A stretch of DNA of 64,000 nucleotides, taken from positions 6,014,001-6,078,000 of the forward strand of contig NZ_CP136624.1 in the NCBI RefSeq assembly GCF_032917945.1, read 5' to 3'. Positions 19,799 to 28,585 of this stretch are shown here, in pieces. The notes under the pieces are model-generated. The model did not search any database. It was not told where the DNA came from and worked only from the letters and a program-made list of their open reading frames with translations. The stretch is from Bradyrhizobium sp. sBnM-33. Lineage in GTDB: Bacteria > Pseudomonadota > Alphaproteobacteria > Rhizobiales > Xanthobacteraceae. Both the position numbers and the translations under genes were made by a program. The stretch's first letter is position 1. Each line of letters starts with the position of its first letter.

Positions 19799-20383
19799 TT
19801 AGGCTCCAACCACGGGGACGCCGATCGCGACCGGATGGAACGCGAAGGCGAGCGCCAGATAGGCGACGAGACCGACCGCGATCGCGATCAAATCGTTGCC
19901 GGGACCGCCGACGGGAATCGGCGGGGCGCCGGCGTCGGAACGGTATTTCAGCGAAATGCGGTCATACACCGCCCATGCGAGAAACGAGCCGAACAGGATG
20001 ATCGAACCGAGGTCGCCATTGGCGAGCAGATGCGACGCTGCCCACAGCTTGATGCCCGTCAGCATCGGATGCTTCAGCGTCGTATAGATCCGGCCGCGGA
20101 TGTAGGACGCGACCACCATGATGATCGCAGGCAACATCAGGGCGACCGCGATGTGCTTGAGCGCCACCGGCGGATACCAGACGTCGATCCAGCCCGTCGC
20201 ACGATACTTCGCAAAGCCCCAGATGATCAGCGCAAGCCCAAGGAACGAGGCCAGCGCGTATCCGATCTTGTAGCCGCCCTCGCCCGTTGCGGAGATCACC
20301 TGCGCGCGCAGCTTGCGCTGCGTGGTGAGCGTATGGACGCCTAAGAACAGGATCAGGCCCAGGATCAACACCAGCAGTCCCAT
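19799..20383 (-). CDS. nnrU: NnrU family membrane protein
   Basis: This 194-residue integral membrane protein has about five hydrophobic segments. The motif [20 protein letters not shown] with conserved His and Lys is diagnostic of the NnrU/isoprenylcysteine-methyltransferase-like family. NnrU was named from denitrification clusters, but homologues occur widely without nitric oxide metabolism genes. No FNR or NnrR box was seen upstream. It abuts panB. Confidence 0.88.
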   Translation of the reverse strand: MGLLVLILGLILFLGVHTLTTQRKLRAQVISATGEGGYKIGYALASFLGLALIIWGFAKYRATGWIDVWYPPVALKHIAVALMLPAIIMVVASYIRGRIYTTLKHPMLTGIKLWAASHLLANGDLGSIILFGSFLAWAVYDRISLKYRSDAGAPPIPVGGPGNDLIAIAVGLVAYLALAFAFHPVAIGVPVVGA

Positions 20384-20471
20384 GACGTGCCTCCCGTTGC
20401 GCGGCTGGTTTTCTCTGATTATCCGGGTATCATTTTAACGGCTTGGTGCGCAATGCGCCACGCGGCCGCCG

Positions 20472-21074
20472 TCACGGCTTCTCCGCCTGTTTGCCTAGAT
20501 CGCGGTTGTCGACGTAGCGGATCGCGATCGGCCGCCCGGCGAGCGCGCCGCCAAGTCCGGACGTGAACTTGAGCGGCGTGCAGCCTGCAAGCGAAGCGTT
20601 GATCGCTTTCAAATAGGTGGCGCGGGTATCTGCCGGGACGCCTGCCGTGGCATAGGTCACGCGGGGCGCCGCGATGATCTCGCCGGAGCGCTTGAAGCTG
20701 AACCGAACCGACATCTGCATGCCCGGCCGCGCAATGTCGGCTGGCGGCGGCGACCAGCAGGAGCGCAACGCCGCAAAGAGATCGCCGATCGTATCGAGAT
20801 CATGATCCGGCTTCCGGTATTTCGCGGCCTGATCCTGTGGCGGCACGCTTTCGATCGTGAGTTGCAGATTCTGGCCGAAGGGATAATCGATCTCGGGAAT
20901 ACAGGGACCTTCGTTAAACACGCTGCAAAATGACGGCGTGCACGGCTGGCCGTCGAGCACGCTGCAGGGCGCGTGGGAAAATGGCGTGGCGTCGATCTGG
21001 CGCCGCGACTGGGCGTCGGCGGCGCTCATCCCGACGAATGTGGTGATCAGGCAGACGATGATGCACCGGAACAT
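20472..21074 (-). CDS. Secreted hypothetical protein, possibly TonB C-terminal-like
   Basis: This 200-residue protein has a signal peptide (MFRCIIVCLITTFVGMSAADA). A Cys-rich segment after the cleavage site carries CSVLDGQPCTPSFCS and GPCIPE, a Pro/Cys pattern found in other Bradyrhizobium secreted proteins. The C-terminal half has MQMSVRFSFKRSGEI and a single further Cys, resembling the TonB/TolA C-terminal fold. ATG 21074 is chosen since it opens the signal peptide. The function is unknown. Confidence 0.7.
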   Translation of the reverse strand: MFRCIIVCLITTFVGMSAADAQSRRQIDATPFSHAPCSVLDGQPCTPSFCSVFNEGPCIPEIDYPFGQNLQLTIESVPPQDQAAKYRKPDHDLDTIGDLFAALRSCWSPPPADIARPGMQMSVRFSFKRSGEIIAAPRVTYATAGVPADTRATYLKAINASLAGCTPLKFTSGLGGALAGRPIAIRYVDNRDLGKQAEKP

Positions 21075-21146
21075 GCGGCCCGAGGTCCTGAAAGGCAACC
21101 CGACTAAACTGATGTGCGCTTCGTCCCGTATCAAGGCGGACGGTGT

Positions 21147-21704
21147 TCACATCCCTGCGTTCATGGCGGATAGTTCCGCAATCAGGGCTTTCTCGCTGGG
21201 CTGGTCGAGCACGCCGGCTGTATAGAGCGAGATGCCGCCATAGAGCGTAATGTAGACCTTCATCACCGCGCGGCGACGCTCGGCCGGGCTCTCGATGTCC
21301 TGGCAGAATATCCGCATGGCCTGGGCGATGACCTTATGAACCGCGGCCTGCAGCGGCGGATTGTGCTTCATGGTGGCGTGCGGGCGGCTGGCCATCAGGG
21401 CATAAAGTGCGCGGTTGGCGAGCGCGAAGCGGACATATTTCGCGGTGTAGTCCTGTGGCGTCTCCGCCTTGACGAGGATGGCGGCGAGCCGCGTGTAGGC
21501 CTCGGCCGCGACCGCGTCGAGCAGCGCTTCGCGGTCAGCGAAATGATTGTACAGCGAGCGATGCGCGACGCCGACGGCCTCCGCGACCTCGCGCAGGCTC
21601 AACTGCTCATGGCCGCCGTTGGCCACCATACGGGTGGCGGCCTTCAGCGCTGCGGATTTCAGATTGCCGTGGCGGTAGGTCGCCCGGCGCGGCTTTGCGG
21701 TCAT
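21147..21704 (-). CDS. TetR family transcriptional regulator
   Basis: This 185-residue protein has an N-terminal TetR helix-turn-helix (LSLREVAEAVGVAHRSLYNHFADREALL, about residues 32-59) and a helical ligand-binding domain of the WHG type. ATG 21704 follows AAGGGG and gives the normal 14-residue lead-in (MTAKPRRATYRHGN). It lies 58 bp downstream of a crotonase gene on the same strand, which may be its target. The ligand is unknown, possibly an acyl-CoA. Confidence 0.88.
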   Translation of the reverse strand: MTAKPRRATYRHGNLKSAALKAATRMVANGGHEQLSLREVAEAVGVAHRSLYNHFADREALLDAVAAEAYTRLAAILVKAETPQDYTAKYVRFALANRALYALMASRPHATMKHNPPLQAAVHKVIAQAMRIFCQDIESPAERRRAVMKVYITLYGGISLYTAGVLDQPSEKALIAELSAMNAGM

Positions 21705-21762
21705 GTCCCCTTCATACAAAGATGTAAGACGCAACGCCATGCCGGGCGGCCGAAGCGTTCCG

Positions 21763-22488
21763 TCAGGCAGATGCCCGCCTGGCAACACGGTCCTCGCCAT
21801 ACTGCGGCGTGATGTCCTCGTCGATCATATCGCGGATCATCTTGATCACCGCCCCGCGCGCCCGCGCCTTGGTGGCGGTATGGGCGGCCATGTTGATCGT
21901 GGCGAGCGCCTGCGCGGTCTCCGCGGCACTGTGCTCCAACGCATCCGCCGGAACGACGCGGTCAAAGAAGCCGGCGGTCACCGCTTCCGCAGGGCCGAAC
22001 ATCTCCCCGGTCATCACCGCCCTGCTGAAATAGGCCGGCGTCAGCCGCTGCCGTGCGATCTCGATCGCGAAACGCGGCACCGTGAGCCCGATCGCGACCT
22101 CGTTCATGCCGATCCGGTAGTCGCCCTCGGCGGCAATGCGGTGGTCGCTGGACATGATGAGGAAGGCTCCCATCGGATAGGCGTTGCCCTGGCAGGCCGC
22201 CACCACCGGCGTCGGGAACGACAGGATGCGCAAGGCCAGTTCCGCGCCCGCTTTCACCATCAGATACTGGTCTTGGGCGCTGCCCTTGGCGAAGACGTTG
22301 AGGTCGAATCCCCCTGAAAAATGCTTGCCGCGGGCCTTCAGGATCACCACGGTCTTGTCCTTTTCCGCCTGGTCGAATGCCGCATGCAGGGCGTTGAGCA
22401 TGGCAAGCGACATCACATTGGCCTTGCCGTCGTCGATCACGATGGTGCCGACCGGGCCGGAACGGGAATAGGTTGCGAGATCATACAT
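21763..22488 (-). CDS. Enoyl-CoA hydratase/isomerase family protein (crotonase)
   Basis: This 241-residue crotonase-fold enzyme acts on an acyl-CoA thioester. The oxyanion-hole segments are HFSGGFDLNVF and the PMGAFLIMSSDHRIAAEG helix. The latter has a Met/Ala in place of the usual Gly-Gly, and the region GMNEVAIGLTVPRFAIEIAR carries a Glu that could be catalytic. The exact reaction is undetermined. ATG 22488 follows GGGAGA. Two palindromes lie upstream (22512-22596). It is probably co-transcribed with the TetR gene. Confidence 0.85.
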   Translation of the reverse strand: MYDLATYSRSGPVGTIVIDDGKANVMSLAMLNALHAAFDQAEKDKTVVILKARGKHFSGGFDLNVFAKGSAQDQYLMVKAGAELALRILSFPTPVVAACQGNAYPMGAFLIMSSDHRIAAEGDYRIGMNEVAIGLTVPRFAIEIARQRLTPAYFSRAVMTGEMFGPAEAVTAGFFDRVVPADALEHSAAETAQALATINMAAHTATKARARGAVIKMIRDMIDEDITPQYGEDRVARRASA

Positions 22489-22511
22489 GGGCGGTCTCCC
22501 CTTGTTCATAA

Positions 22512-22596
22512 GCATCCAGTGGATACTTCTGCAGGCCACATCGCGGCGCAAGCGATTTTTCCGGACTCGGAATGCATGCAGGCATCCACTGGATGC
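22512..22596. promoter_or_regulatory. Twin palindromic operator upstream of crotonase gene
   Basis: GCATCCAGTGGATAC (22512-22526) and GCATCCACTGGATGC (22582-22596) are near-identical odd-length palindromes 70 bp apart. The nearer one ends 24 bp from the crotonase start codon. Two copies of one palindrome in a leader point to a dimeric repressor, perhaps the adjacent TetR protein or a GntR-type regulator. DNA looping is possible at this spacing. Confidence 0.6.
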
Positions 22597-22627
22597 ATAT
22601 GTGGGCGAGGATCAGCCACAGCCTACC

Positions 22628-22727
22628 GTCGTCACCCGCGAAGGCGGGTGACCCAGTATTCCAGAGACGGTAGCGATAGACGAAGAGGCCGCGGCGTACT
22701 GGGTCTCCCGCTTTCGCGGAGGACGAC
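22628..22727. repeat. Dispersed inverted repeat
   Basis: The 100 bp segment begins GTCGTCACCCGCGAAGGCGG and ends with its imperfect inverse, GCGGAGGACGAC, with internal arms GACCCAGTA and TACTGGGTC. It forms a long imperfect hairpin. The sequence type is a common intergenic repeat of Bradyrhizobium. It separates the prfC 3' end from the crotonase promoter. Confidence 0.7.
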
Positions 22728-22757
22728 AGCGGAGGGCTGGCGCAAAAGCGAGTCCGC

Positions 22758-24377
22758 CTACGCCTTCTTCTTCACGTCCTTGACGTTGGAGAAGTTGATG
22801 CCTTCGGCCCGCTCCCTGGTATAGCCCAGGTAAAACTCATTCTTGGCCATGAACACGGGATCGCCGTCGACGTCGTCGGCGATGCCCGAACCGTTTGCCG
22901 CGATGAAAGCATCGAGCTTCTTGCGGTCGTCGGACGAGACCCAGCGAGCGAGCTGGAATTCCGAAACCTCGAATTCCACCGGCAGCGAATATTCCGCGTC
23001 TAACCGCGCCTTCAGCACGTCGAGCTGCAGCGGACCGACGACGCCGACCAGCGCCGGTGCGCCGTCGCGGGGCCGGAACACCTGCACCACGCCCTCCTCC
23101 GACATCTGCTGCAGCGCCTCTTTCAGCTTCTTCGCCTTCATCGCATCCGTCAGCCGCACGCGGCGGACGATTTCCGGCGCGAAACTCGGGACGCCAACGA
23201 AGGTGATGTCCTCGCCTTCGGTCAGCGTGTCGCCGATCCGCAAAGTGCCGTGGTTCGGAATGCCGACGACATCGCCGGCAAAGGCTTCATCGGCCACCGA
23301 GCGGTCCTGTGCGAAGAAGAACTGCGGCGAGGACAGCGACATGTTTTTGCCGGTCCGCACCAGCTTCGCCTTCATGCCGCGGCTGAGCTTGCCGGAGCAC
23401 AGCCGCGCGAACGCGATACGGTCGCGGTGGTTCGGATCCATATTGGCCTGGATCTTGAACACGAAGGCGCTCATGCGCGGTTCGGCGGCTTCGACCTTGC
23501 GCAAATTGCTGTCCTGCGCGCGGGGCGCTGGCGCGAACTTGCCAAGACCTTCCAGCAAGTCGCCGACGCCGAAATTGCGCAGCGCGCTGCCGAAATAGAC
23601 CGGTGTCAGGTGGCCCTCGCGAAACGCCTCCAGCTCGAACGGCTTGCAGGCTTCCGACACCAGGGCGAGCTCATCCTTGATCTCGGCGACGTCGAGATTG
23701 GGGTTGCGGCCGGCGAGATCGGCGATATCGATCTGCTCAGTCGCGCCGGTCTTGGCACCGCCACCTTCGAGCAGGCGCACGCCGCCGTTCACGACGTCGT
23801 AGGTGCCGAGGAAATCGCGGCCGCGGCCGACCGGCCAGGTCATCGGCGTGGTGTCGAGCGCCAGAGTCTTCTCGATCTCATCCAGCAGTTCGAACGTGTC
23901 GCGGCTCTCGCGGTCCATCTTGTTGATAAAGGTGATGATCGGAATGTCGCGCAGCCGGCACACCTCGAACAGTTTTCGGGTGCGCGCCTCGATGCCCTTG
24001 GCGGCGTCGATCACCATGACGGCAGAATCGACAGCGGTCAGCGTGCGGTAGGTGTCTTCCGAGAAGTCTTCGTGGCCCGGCGTGTCCAGCAGGTTGAAGA
24101 CGAGGCCTTCGAATTCGAACGTCATCACCGAGGTCACGACCGAAATGCCGCGCTCGCGCTCGATCTTCATCCAGTCGGAACGGGTGTTGCGCCGCTCGCC
24201 CTTGGCCTTGACCTGCCCCGCCAGATTGATAGCGCCGCCGAACAGCAGGAGCTTTTCGGTCAGCGTGGTCTTGCCGGCATCCGGGTGGGAGATGATCGCA
24301 AACGTGCGCCGCCGCGCCACTTCATCTGAGAGCGGCGAGCGGGACGGCGATTCGGCGGTGACGGCAATGTCGGACAT
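22758..24377 (-). CDS. prfC: Peptide chain release factor 3
   Basis: RF3 is a translational GTPase that removes RF1 or RF2 from the ribosome after termination. The protein has 539 residues. G1 is SHPDAGKTTLTE near residue 30, G3 is LLDTPGHEDFSEDT, and G4 is TFINKMDRES. Domains II and III follow, with the C-terminal QLDVLKARLDAEYSLPVEFE. ATG 24377 is the family start. It is divergent from the gdx gene, whose riboswitch leader lies in the intervening 155 bp. Confidence 0.96.
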   Translation of the reverse strand: MSDIAVTAESPSRSPLSDEVARRRTFAIISHPDAGKTTLTEKLLLFGGAINLAGQVKAKGERRNTRSDWMKIERERGISVVTSVMTFEFEGLVFNLLDTPGHEDFSEDTYRTLTAVDSAVMVIDAAKGIEARTRKLFEVCRLRDIPIITFINKMDRESRDTFELLDEIEKTLALDTTPMTWPVGRGRDFLGTYDVVNGGVRLLEGGGAKTGATEQIDIADLAGRNPNLDVAEIKDELALVSEACKPFELEAFREGHLTPVYFGSALRNFGVGDLLEGLGKFAPAPRAQDSNLRKVEAAEPRMSAFVFKIQANMDPNHRDRIAFARLCSGKLSRGMKAKLVRTGKNMSLSSPQFFFAQDRSVADEAFAGDVVGIPNHGTLRIGDTLTEGEDITFVGVPSFAPEIVRRVRLTDAMKAKKLKEALQQMSEEGVVQVFRPRDGAPALVGVVGPLQLDVLKARLDAEYSLPVEFEVSEFQLARWVSSDDRKKLDAFIAANGSGIADDVDGDPVFMAKNEFYLGYTRERAEGINFSNVKDVKKKA

Positions 24378-24464
24378 GAGGCTCGAGCGTTTGGCAGGGA
24401 AAACCGGGCTAATCAAGCCTCATTTGGTGGTTGCGGACGCTGCTGGCCAGTCCCATATCGGCTG

Positions 24465-24514
24465 CGGAAGGACGACCTTCCGATTTCACAGCTCATCCGC
24501 GGGGACGACCCTGC
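24465..24514 (+). promoter_or_regulatory. Guanidine-II (mini-ykkC) riboswitch
   Basis: Two hairpins with identical ACGA tetraloops stand upstream of the SMR exporter. Hairpin 1 pairs CGGAAGG (24465-24471) with CCTTCCG (24476-24482), loop ACGA. Hairpin 2 pairs GCGGGG (24499-24504) with CCCTGC (24509-24514), one G-U pair, loop ACGA. Two stem-loops with ACGR loops joined by a short linker are the definition of the guanidine-II class. The ribosome site GGAGG (24522-24526) lies just after hairpin 2, so guanidinium binding probably exposes it and turns translation on. Confidence 0.93.
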
Positions 24515-24532
24515 CTGGTTCGGAGGGTTGTT

Positions 24533-24856
24533 ATGGCTTGGATCGTGTTGTTCGTCGCCGGTCTCATGGAAGTGGGTTGGGCGATCGGCCTCAAATATAC
24601 CGAGGGATTTACACGGCTCGTTCCATCCGTCCTGACGCTCGCCTGCATGGCAGGCAGTATCCTCCTGCTGGGTCTTGCCTTGAAAGCTCTGCCGATCGGA
24701 ACCGCCTACGCGGTATGGACCGGCATCGGCGCGGTTGGAACAGCAATCCTGGGCATCGCGCTGTTCGGCGAGCCTGCGACCGCCGCCCGCCTCGCCTGCA
24801 TCGGACTGATCGTCGCCGGTATTGTCGGGCTCAAGCTGGTCACCGGATCAGCGTAG
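24533..24856 (+). CDS. gdx: Guanidinium exporter Gdx (SugE-type SMR protein)
   Basis: This 107-residue four-helix small multidrug resistance protein works as an antiparallel dimer exchanging guanidinium for protons. The essential E13 is present ([13 protein letters not shown]). [14 protein letters not shown] in helix 3 is the Gdx/SugE-subtype signature rather than the EmrE type. A guanidine-II riboswitch precedes it, which fixes the substrate prediction. ATG 24533 follows GGAGG. Its last 9 bp overlap the end of the convergent pit gene. Confidence 0.94.
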   Translation: MAWIVLFVAGLMEVGWAIGLKYTEGFTRLVPSVLTLACMAGSILLLGLALKALPIGTAYAVWTGIGAVGTAILGIALFGEPATAARLACIGLIVAGIVGLKLVTGSA

Positions 24857-25852
24857 CAACAACACCGCCCAATAGGTTAGCGCGGCGATAATCGCGGACG
24901 CCGGAATGGTGATTACCCAGGCGTAAACGATCGAGCTCGCCACGTTCCAGCGGACCGCCGAGACGCGCCGCGCCGCGCCGACCCCGACGATCGAGCCGGT
25001 AATGGTGTGAGTCGTTGATACGGGAACACCGAGATAGGTGGCCATGAACAGGGTCGCAGCTCCACCGGTTTCGGCGCAAAAGCCCTGCATCGGTGTCAGC
25101 TTGGTGATCCGCAGTCCCATGGTGCGGACGATCCGCCAGCCCCCCATCAACGTGCCGAGCCCCATCGCCGCCTGGCAGGAAATCACGACCCAGAACGGGA
25201 TGGCAAAATCCGCCCCGAGGTAGCCCTGCGAATACAAAAGCACCGCGATGATGCCCATGGTCTTCTGCGCATCGTTGCCGCCATGGCCGAGCGAATAGAA
25301 CGACGCCGAAACGAACTGCAGGATGCGGAAGGCGCGATCGACCGCAAACGGTGTCGAGCGCACCGACAGCCACGACACGATTGCGACCAGAACCAGCGCC
25401 AACAGGAATCCAACCAGCGGCGACAACACGATCGCCAAGAGCGTCTTGGACAGCCCGCTCCAGACCGCGGCCGAAATCCCGGCCTTCGCCACGCCGGCGC
25501 CGACCAGTCCGCCGATCAACGCGTGCGAACTCGACGATGGAATGCCGAGCCCCCAGGTAATCAGGTTCCAGACGATCGCGCCGATTAGCGCAGCGAAGAT
25601 CACAGCCGCATCGACGACGTCCGGTTCGATGATTCCCTTGCCGATCGTATTGGCGACGTGCAGCCCAAAGAAGAGGAAGGCGATGAAATTGAAGAAGGCC
25701 GCCCAGAACACCGCATAATGCGGCCGCAACACGCGGGTCGATACAATCGTGGCGATCGAGTTGGCAGCGTCGTGCAGGCCGTTGAGGAAATCGAACAACA
25801 ACGCGACGCCAATCAAGAAGACCAGAATTGGAAAAGCCAGGGTGGCATCCAC
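24848..25852 (-). CDS. pit: Inorganic phosphate transporter, PiT family
   Basis: This 334-residue low-affinity phosphate/metal symporter has two copies of the PiT signature. The first is [20 protein letters not shown] near the N-terminus; the second, [20 protein letters not shown], is in the middle. Several transmembrane helices and the C-terminal [18 protein letters not shown] complete the family pattern. It starts 15 bp after the DUF47 gene stop, matching the conserved DUF47-pit (orfA-pit) operon of rhizobia. A PHO box lies upstream of that operon. Confidence 0.93.
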   Translation of the reverse strand: MDATLAFPILVFLIGVALLFDFLNGLHDAANSIATIVSTRVLRPHYAVFWAAFFNFIAFLFFGLHVANTIGKGIIEPDVVDAAVIFAALIGAIVWNLITWGLGIPSSSSHALIGGLVGAGVAKAGISAAVWSGLSKTLLAIVLSPLVGFLLALVLVAIVSWLSVRSTPFAVDRAFRILQFVSASFYSLGHGGNDAQKTMGIIAVLLYSQGYLGADFAIPFWVVISCQAAMGLGTLMGGWRIVRTMGLRITKLTPMQGFCAETGGAATLFMATYLGVPVSTTHTITGSIVGVGAARRVSAVRWNVASSIVYAWVITIPASAIIAALTYWAVLLLR

Positions 25853-25867
25853 TGAATTGGTCCTGCC

Positions 25868-26512
25868 CTATACCTGTTCGATCACGATCGAGTTGATCTC
25901 GTTGGCGACGTCGTCGAAGCGATCAGATACCTTTTCGAGATGCTTGTAGATCTCGGCGCCGACGACGAAATCCATCGAATTGCCGTTGCGGTGCTTTAGA
26001 AACAGCTCCTTCAACCCGATGTCGTGGAGATCGTCGATACGGCCCTCCAGTTTTCCGATTTCCTCCGTCATGGCGGTCAGCATTGCGACGTTACTCCCGA
26101 TCGACTTCATCAGGGGAAGCGCGCGGCTGACCAGATTGGCGCACTCGACCAACAGCGTGGCTATCTCGCGCATCGGAGGCTCAAACGTTCGGACCTCGAA
26201 CAGCACCACTGCCTTCGCGGTCTGCTGCATCTGGTCGATCGCGTCGTCCATCGACGTGATCAGGTTCTTGATGTCGCCGCGGTCGAACGGTGTAATGAAG
26301 GTGCGGCGGACCGCGGTCAGGACCTCGCGGGTGATGCCGTCGGCGTCGTTTTCGAACTGATTGACGCGCTGGCAGAATACCGGCGTCTCCTCGCCGCCGC
26401 GCATCATGTCCTGCAACGCCAGCGCGCCCTGCACGACCGTCTGGGCGTGGCTGGCAAATAAATCGAAAAACCGCTCCTCTTTGGGCAAAAAGGCACGAAA
26501 CCAGCGCAGCAT
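25868..26512 (-). CDS. DUF47 family protein (Pit accessory, PhoU-like)
   Basis: This 214-residue all-helical cytosolic protein of the TIGR00153/DUF47 family is distantly related to PhoU. It is nearly always encoded next to Pit and is thought to regulate phosphate uptake. Motifs such as CQRVNQFENDADGITREVLTA and DMDDAIDQMQ-type helices match the family, and the C-terminus SDRFDDVANEINSIVIEQV is typical. It is the first gene of the operon with pit. A PHO box is centred about 48 bp upstream of its start. Confidence 0.92.
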   Translation of the reverse strand: MLRWFRAFLPKEERFFDLFASHAQTVVQGALALQDMMRGGEETPVFCQRVNQFENDADGITREVLTAVRRTFITPFDRGDIKNLITSMDDAIDQMQQTAKAVVLFEVRTFEPPMREIATLLVECANLVSRALPLMKSIGSNVAMLTAMTEEIGKLEGRIDDLHDIGLKELFLKHRNGNSMDFVVGAEIYKHLEKVSDRFDDVANEINSIVIEQV

Positions 26513-26551
26513 GGGTTTTTTTCCGTCGTTCAGAAACAGCCGCGGAGCGAC

Positions 26552-26569
26552 CTGTCACAAAACTGTCAT
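26552..26569 (+). promoter_or_regulatory. PHO box upstream of DUF47-pit
   Basis: CTGTCACAAAACTGTCAT contains two CTGTCA half-sites spaced by 11 bp, the PhoB-binding PHO box layout of rhizobia. It lies 40 bp upstream of the DUF47 start but reads on the strand opposite to the gene. In Sinorhizobium meliloti the equivalent orfA-pit operon is repressed by PhoB under phosphate starvation, and an opposed PHO box fits repression. Confidence 0.8.
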
Positions 26570-26664
26570 AGACTATTCGAGGGAAAAGCGCGCGACGGCG
26601 TGTCCCGGGAACCGGGTCCTCCACCGCTTTGTGGAGCTGAAAGCTGCGCTAAAACCCGCCGTTT

Positions 26665-27633
26665 TTAGAGAGATCGACGGAAATAATGCGCGATCTCGCC
26701 GATGATGCCGCGGCGGAACGTCAACACACAGGCCACGAAGATGACGCCCTGGATCACCGTCACCCATTGGCCGAAACCGGCCAGATATTGCTGCATGGCG
26801 ATGATAACGAACGCCCCGACGACTGGGCCGAACACCGTGCCGAGGCCGCCGACCAGCGTCATCAGCACGATTTCGCCCGACATCGTCCAGTGCACGTCGG
26901 TGAGCGAGGCGTTCTGCGCCACGAACACCTTCAGCGAGCCGGCAAAGCCCGCGATGGTCCCCGAGAGGATGAAAGCGAGCAGCTTGTACTGGTCGGTCTT
27001 GTAGCCCAGCGAGATCGCGCGCGGCTCGTTCTCGCGGATCGCCTTCAGGACCTCGCCGAATGGCGAGTTGATGGTGCGATAGATCAGGAGGAAGCCGCCG
27101 AGGAATCCGGCGAGCACCACGTAATAGAGCACCGTAGGCTTGGAGAGATTGAATATTCCAAACAGGTAGCCCTGCGGAATGCCTTGGATGCCGTCCTCGC
27201 CATGCGTGAACGGCGCCTGCAGATAGATGAAATACAGGAGCTGCGAGAGCGCCAGTGTGATCATCGCAAAGTAGATACCCTGCCGCCGAATGGAGATGAA
27301 GCCGGTTACGACGGAGAGCGCGGCAGCACCGGCGGTGCCGATCACAATGCCGAGCTCGGGCGTAACGCCCCAGACCTTGAGCGCATGCGCTGAGCAGTAG
27401 CCCGCGGTTCCCAGGAACATCGCATGGCCGAACGACAGCAGGCCGCCATAGCCGATCAAGAGGTTGAACGCGCAGGCGAGCAGTGCGAAGCACAGCGCCT
27501 GCATCACGAAGAACGGGTAGATGCCCGTCAGCGGCACAACACCCAGCAGCACCGCCATCGCCGCGAACATAAGCATCTCGTCGCGCATCGCACGGGGCGT
27601 TACCGGCAGTGTATCGTCAGTCAATGCGCTCAT
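26665..27633 (-). CDS. livM: Branched-chain amino acid ABC transporter permease LivM
   Basis: This 322-residue membrane permease is one half of the transmembrane channel of a Liv-type importer. The EAA-like loop SPFGEVLKAIRENEPRAISL and the helix pattern FVMQALCFALLACAFNLLIGY match LivM. It starts one base after the livH stop, so it closes the livG-livF-SBP-livH-livM operon. Confidence 0.93.
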   Translation of the reverse strand: MSALTDDTLPVTPRAMRDEMLMFAAMAVLLGVVPLTGIYPFFVMQALCFALLACAFNLLIGYGGLLSFGHAMFLGTAGYCSAHALKVWGVTPELGIVIGTAGAAALSVVTGFISIRRQGIYFAMITLALSQLLYFIYLQAPFTHGEDGIQGIPQGYLFGIFNLSKPTVLYYVVLAGFLGGFLLIYRTINSPFGEVLKAIRENEPRAISLGYKTDQYKLLAFILSGTIAGFAGSLKVFVAQNASLTDVHWTMSGEIVLMTLVGGLGTVFGPVVGAFVIIAMQQYLAGFGQWVTVIQGVIFVACVLTFRRGIIGEIAHYFRRSL

Positions 27634-27634
27634 G

Positions 27635-28498
27635 TCAGGCTGCCCGTCCCGTCAGTCCCGCTGGCTTCAACAGCAACACCAGCACCATCAGGACGAACAC
27701 CACGGTGTTGGAAGCTTCGGGATAAAAATACTTGGTCAGTCCCTCGATCACGCCGAGCGCAAATCCGGTGATGATCGATCCCATGATCGATCCCATGCCG
27801 CCGATCACCACCACTGCGAACACTACGATGATCAGGTCCGCGCCCATCAACGGCCGCACCTGGTTGATCGGAGCCGACAACACGCCGGCCAGCGCCGCGA
27901 GGCCAACGCCAAGTCCATAGGTCAGCGTGATCATCCTGGGCACGTTGATGCCGAACGCGCGCACCAGGGTCGGATTTTCCGTCGCCGCACGCAGATTGGC
28001 GCCGAGCCGGGTCTTCTCGATCAGGAACCAGGTGGCAAGGCAGACCACGAGCGAGAAGACAACCACCCAGCCGCGGTAAATCGGCAGGAACATGAATCCG
28101 AGGTTCATGCCGCCCTGCAGTTCGCTGGGAATCGCATAGGGCAGCCCCGACGAACCGAAATAATTCTGAAAGATGCCCTGGATAATCAGCGCCAATCCGA
28201 ATGTCAGCAGCAACCCATAGAGATGATCGAGGCCGGCGAGCCATTGCAGCATGGTCCGTTCCAGGATCATGCCGAAAATGCCGACCGCTATGGGCGCGAT
28301 GATCAGCGCCGGCCAATAGCCGATGCCGGCGATGTTCAACAGAAAATACGCGCAGAACGCGCCCATCATGTAGAGCGCACCGTGGGCGAAATTGATGATG
28401 TTGAGCATGCCGAAGATCACCGCCAGCCCGAGACTGAGCAGCGCGTAGAACGACCCGTTGATCAACCCCACCAAAAGCTGGGCGTAAAGAGCTTGCAT
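27635..28498 (-). CDS. livH: Branched-chain amino acid ABC transporter permease LivH
   Basis: This 287-residue permease partners LivM. It begins MQALYAQLLVGLINGSFYAL, a standard LivH start, and contains the cytoplasmic loop LGANLRAATENPTLVRAFGI. ATG 28498 is chosen; the upstream extension has no similarity. A strong hairpin at 28552-28579 separates it from the binding-protein gene, which would lower its expression relative to that gene. Confidence 0.93.
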   Translation of the reverse strand: MQALYAQLLVGLINGSFYALLSLGLAVIFGMLNIINFAHGALYMMGAFCAYFLLNIAGIGYWPALIIAPIAVGIFGMILERTMLQWLAGLDHLYGLLLTFGLALIIQGIFQNYFGSSGLPYAIPSELQGGMNLGFMFLPIYRGWVVVFSLVVCLATWFLIEKTRLGANLRAATENPTLVRAFGINVPRMITLTYGLGVGLAALAGVLSAPINQVRPLMGADLIIVVFAVVVIGGMGSIMGSIITGFALGVIEGLTKYFYPEASNTVVFVLMVLVLLLKPAGLTGRAA

Positions 28499-28551
28499 CG
28501 GCTTCGCACTCGATCTCGTTGTGACGCAAATCGCGTTGTGACGCGAGAAGG

Positions 28552-28579
28552 CGCCCGCCGGCACGAGTGCCGGCGGGCG
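28552..28579 (-). terminator. Intra-operon hairpin after the binding-protein gene
   Basis: CGCCCGCCGGCA and TGCCGGCGGGCG form a perfect 12 bp stem with a CGAG loop, starting 7 bp after the binding-protein stop codon. No U-tract follows in the direction of transcription. It probably protects the upstream mRNA or causes partial termination, giving more binding protein than permease. Confidence 0.7.
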
Positions 28580-28585
28580 ATCGTA

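Noticed and set aside
18745..20001. A 418-codon plus-strand frame over panB and the acyl-CoA ligase
   Set aside because: Arg/His-rich antisense shadow of two well-supported genes with no recognisable domain.
20384..20471. FNR/NnrR box upstream of nnrU
   Set aside because: No TTG-N8-CAA-like palindrome is present, so a denitrification link is not supported.
24431..24532. A longer N-terminus for the Gdx gene
   Set aside because: This stretch contains the guanidine-II riboswitch and the ribosome site; SMR proteins start at MAWIVLF.
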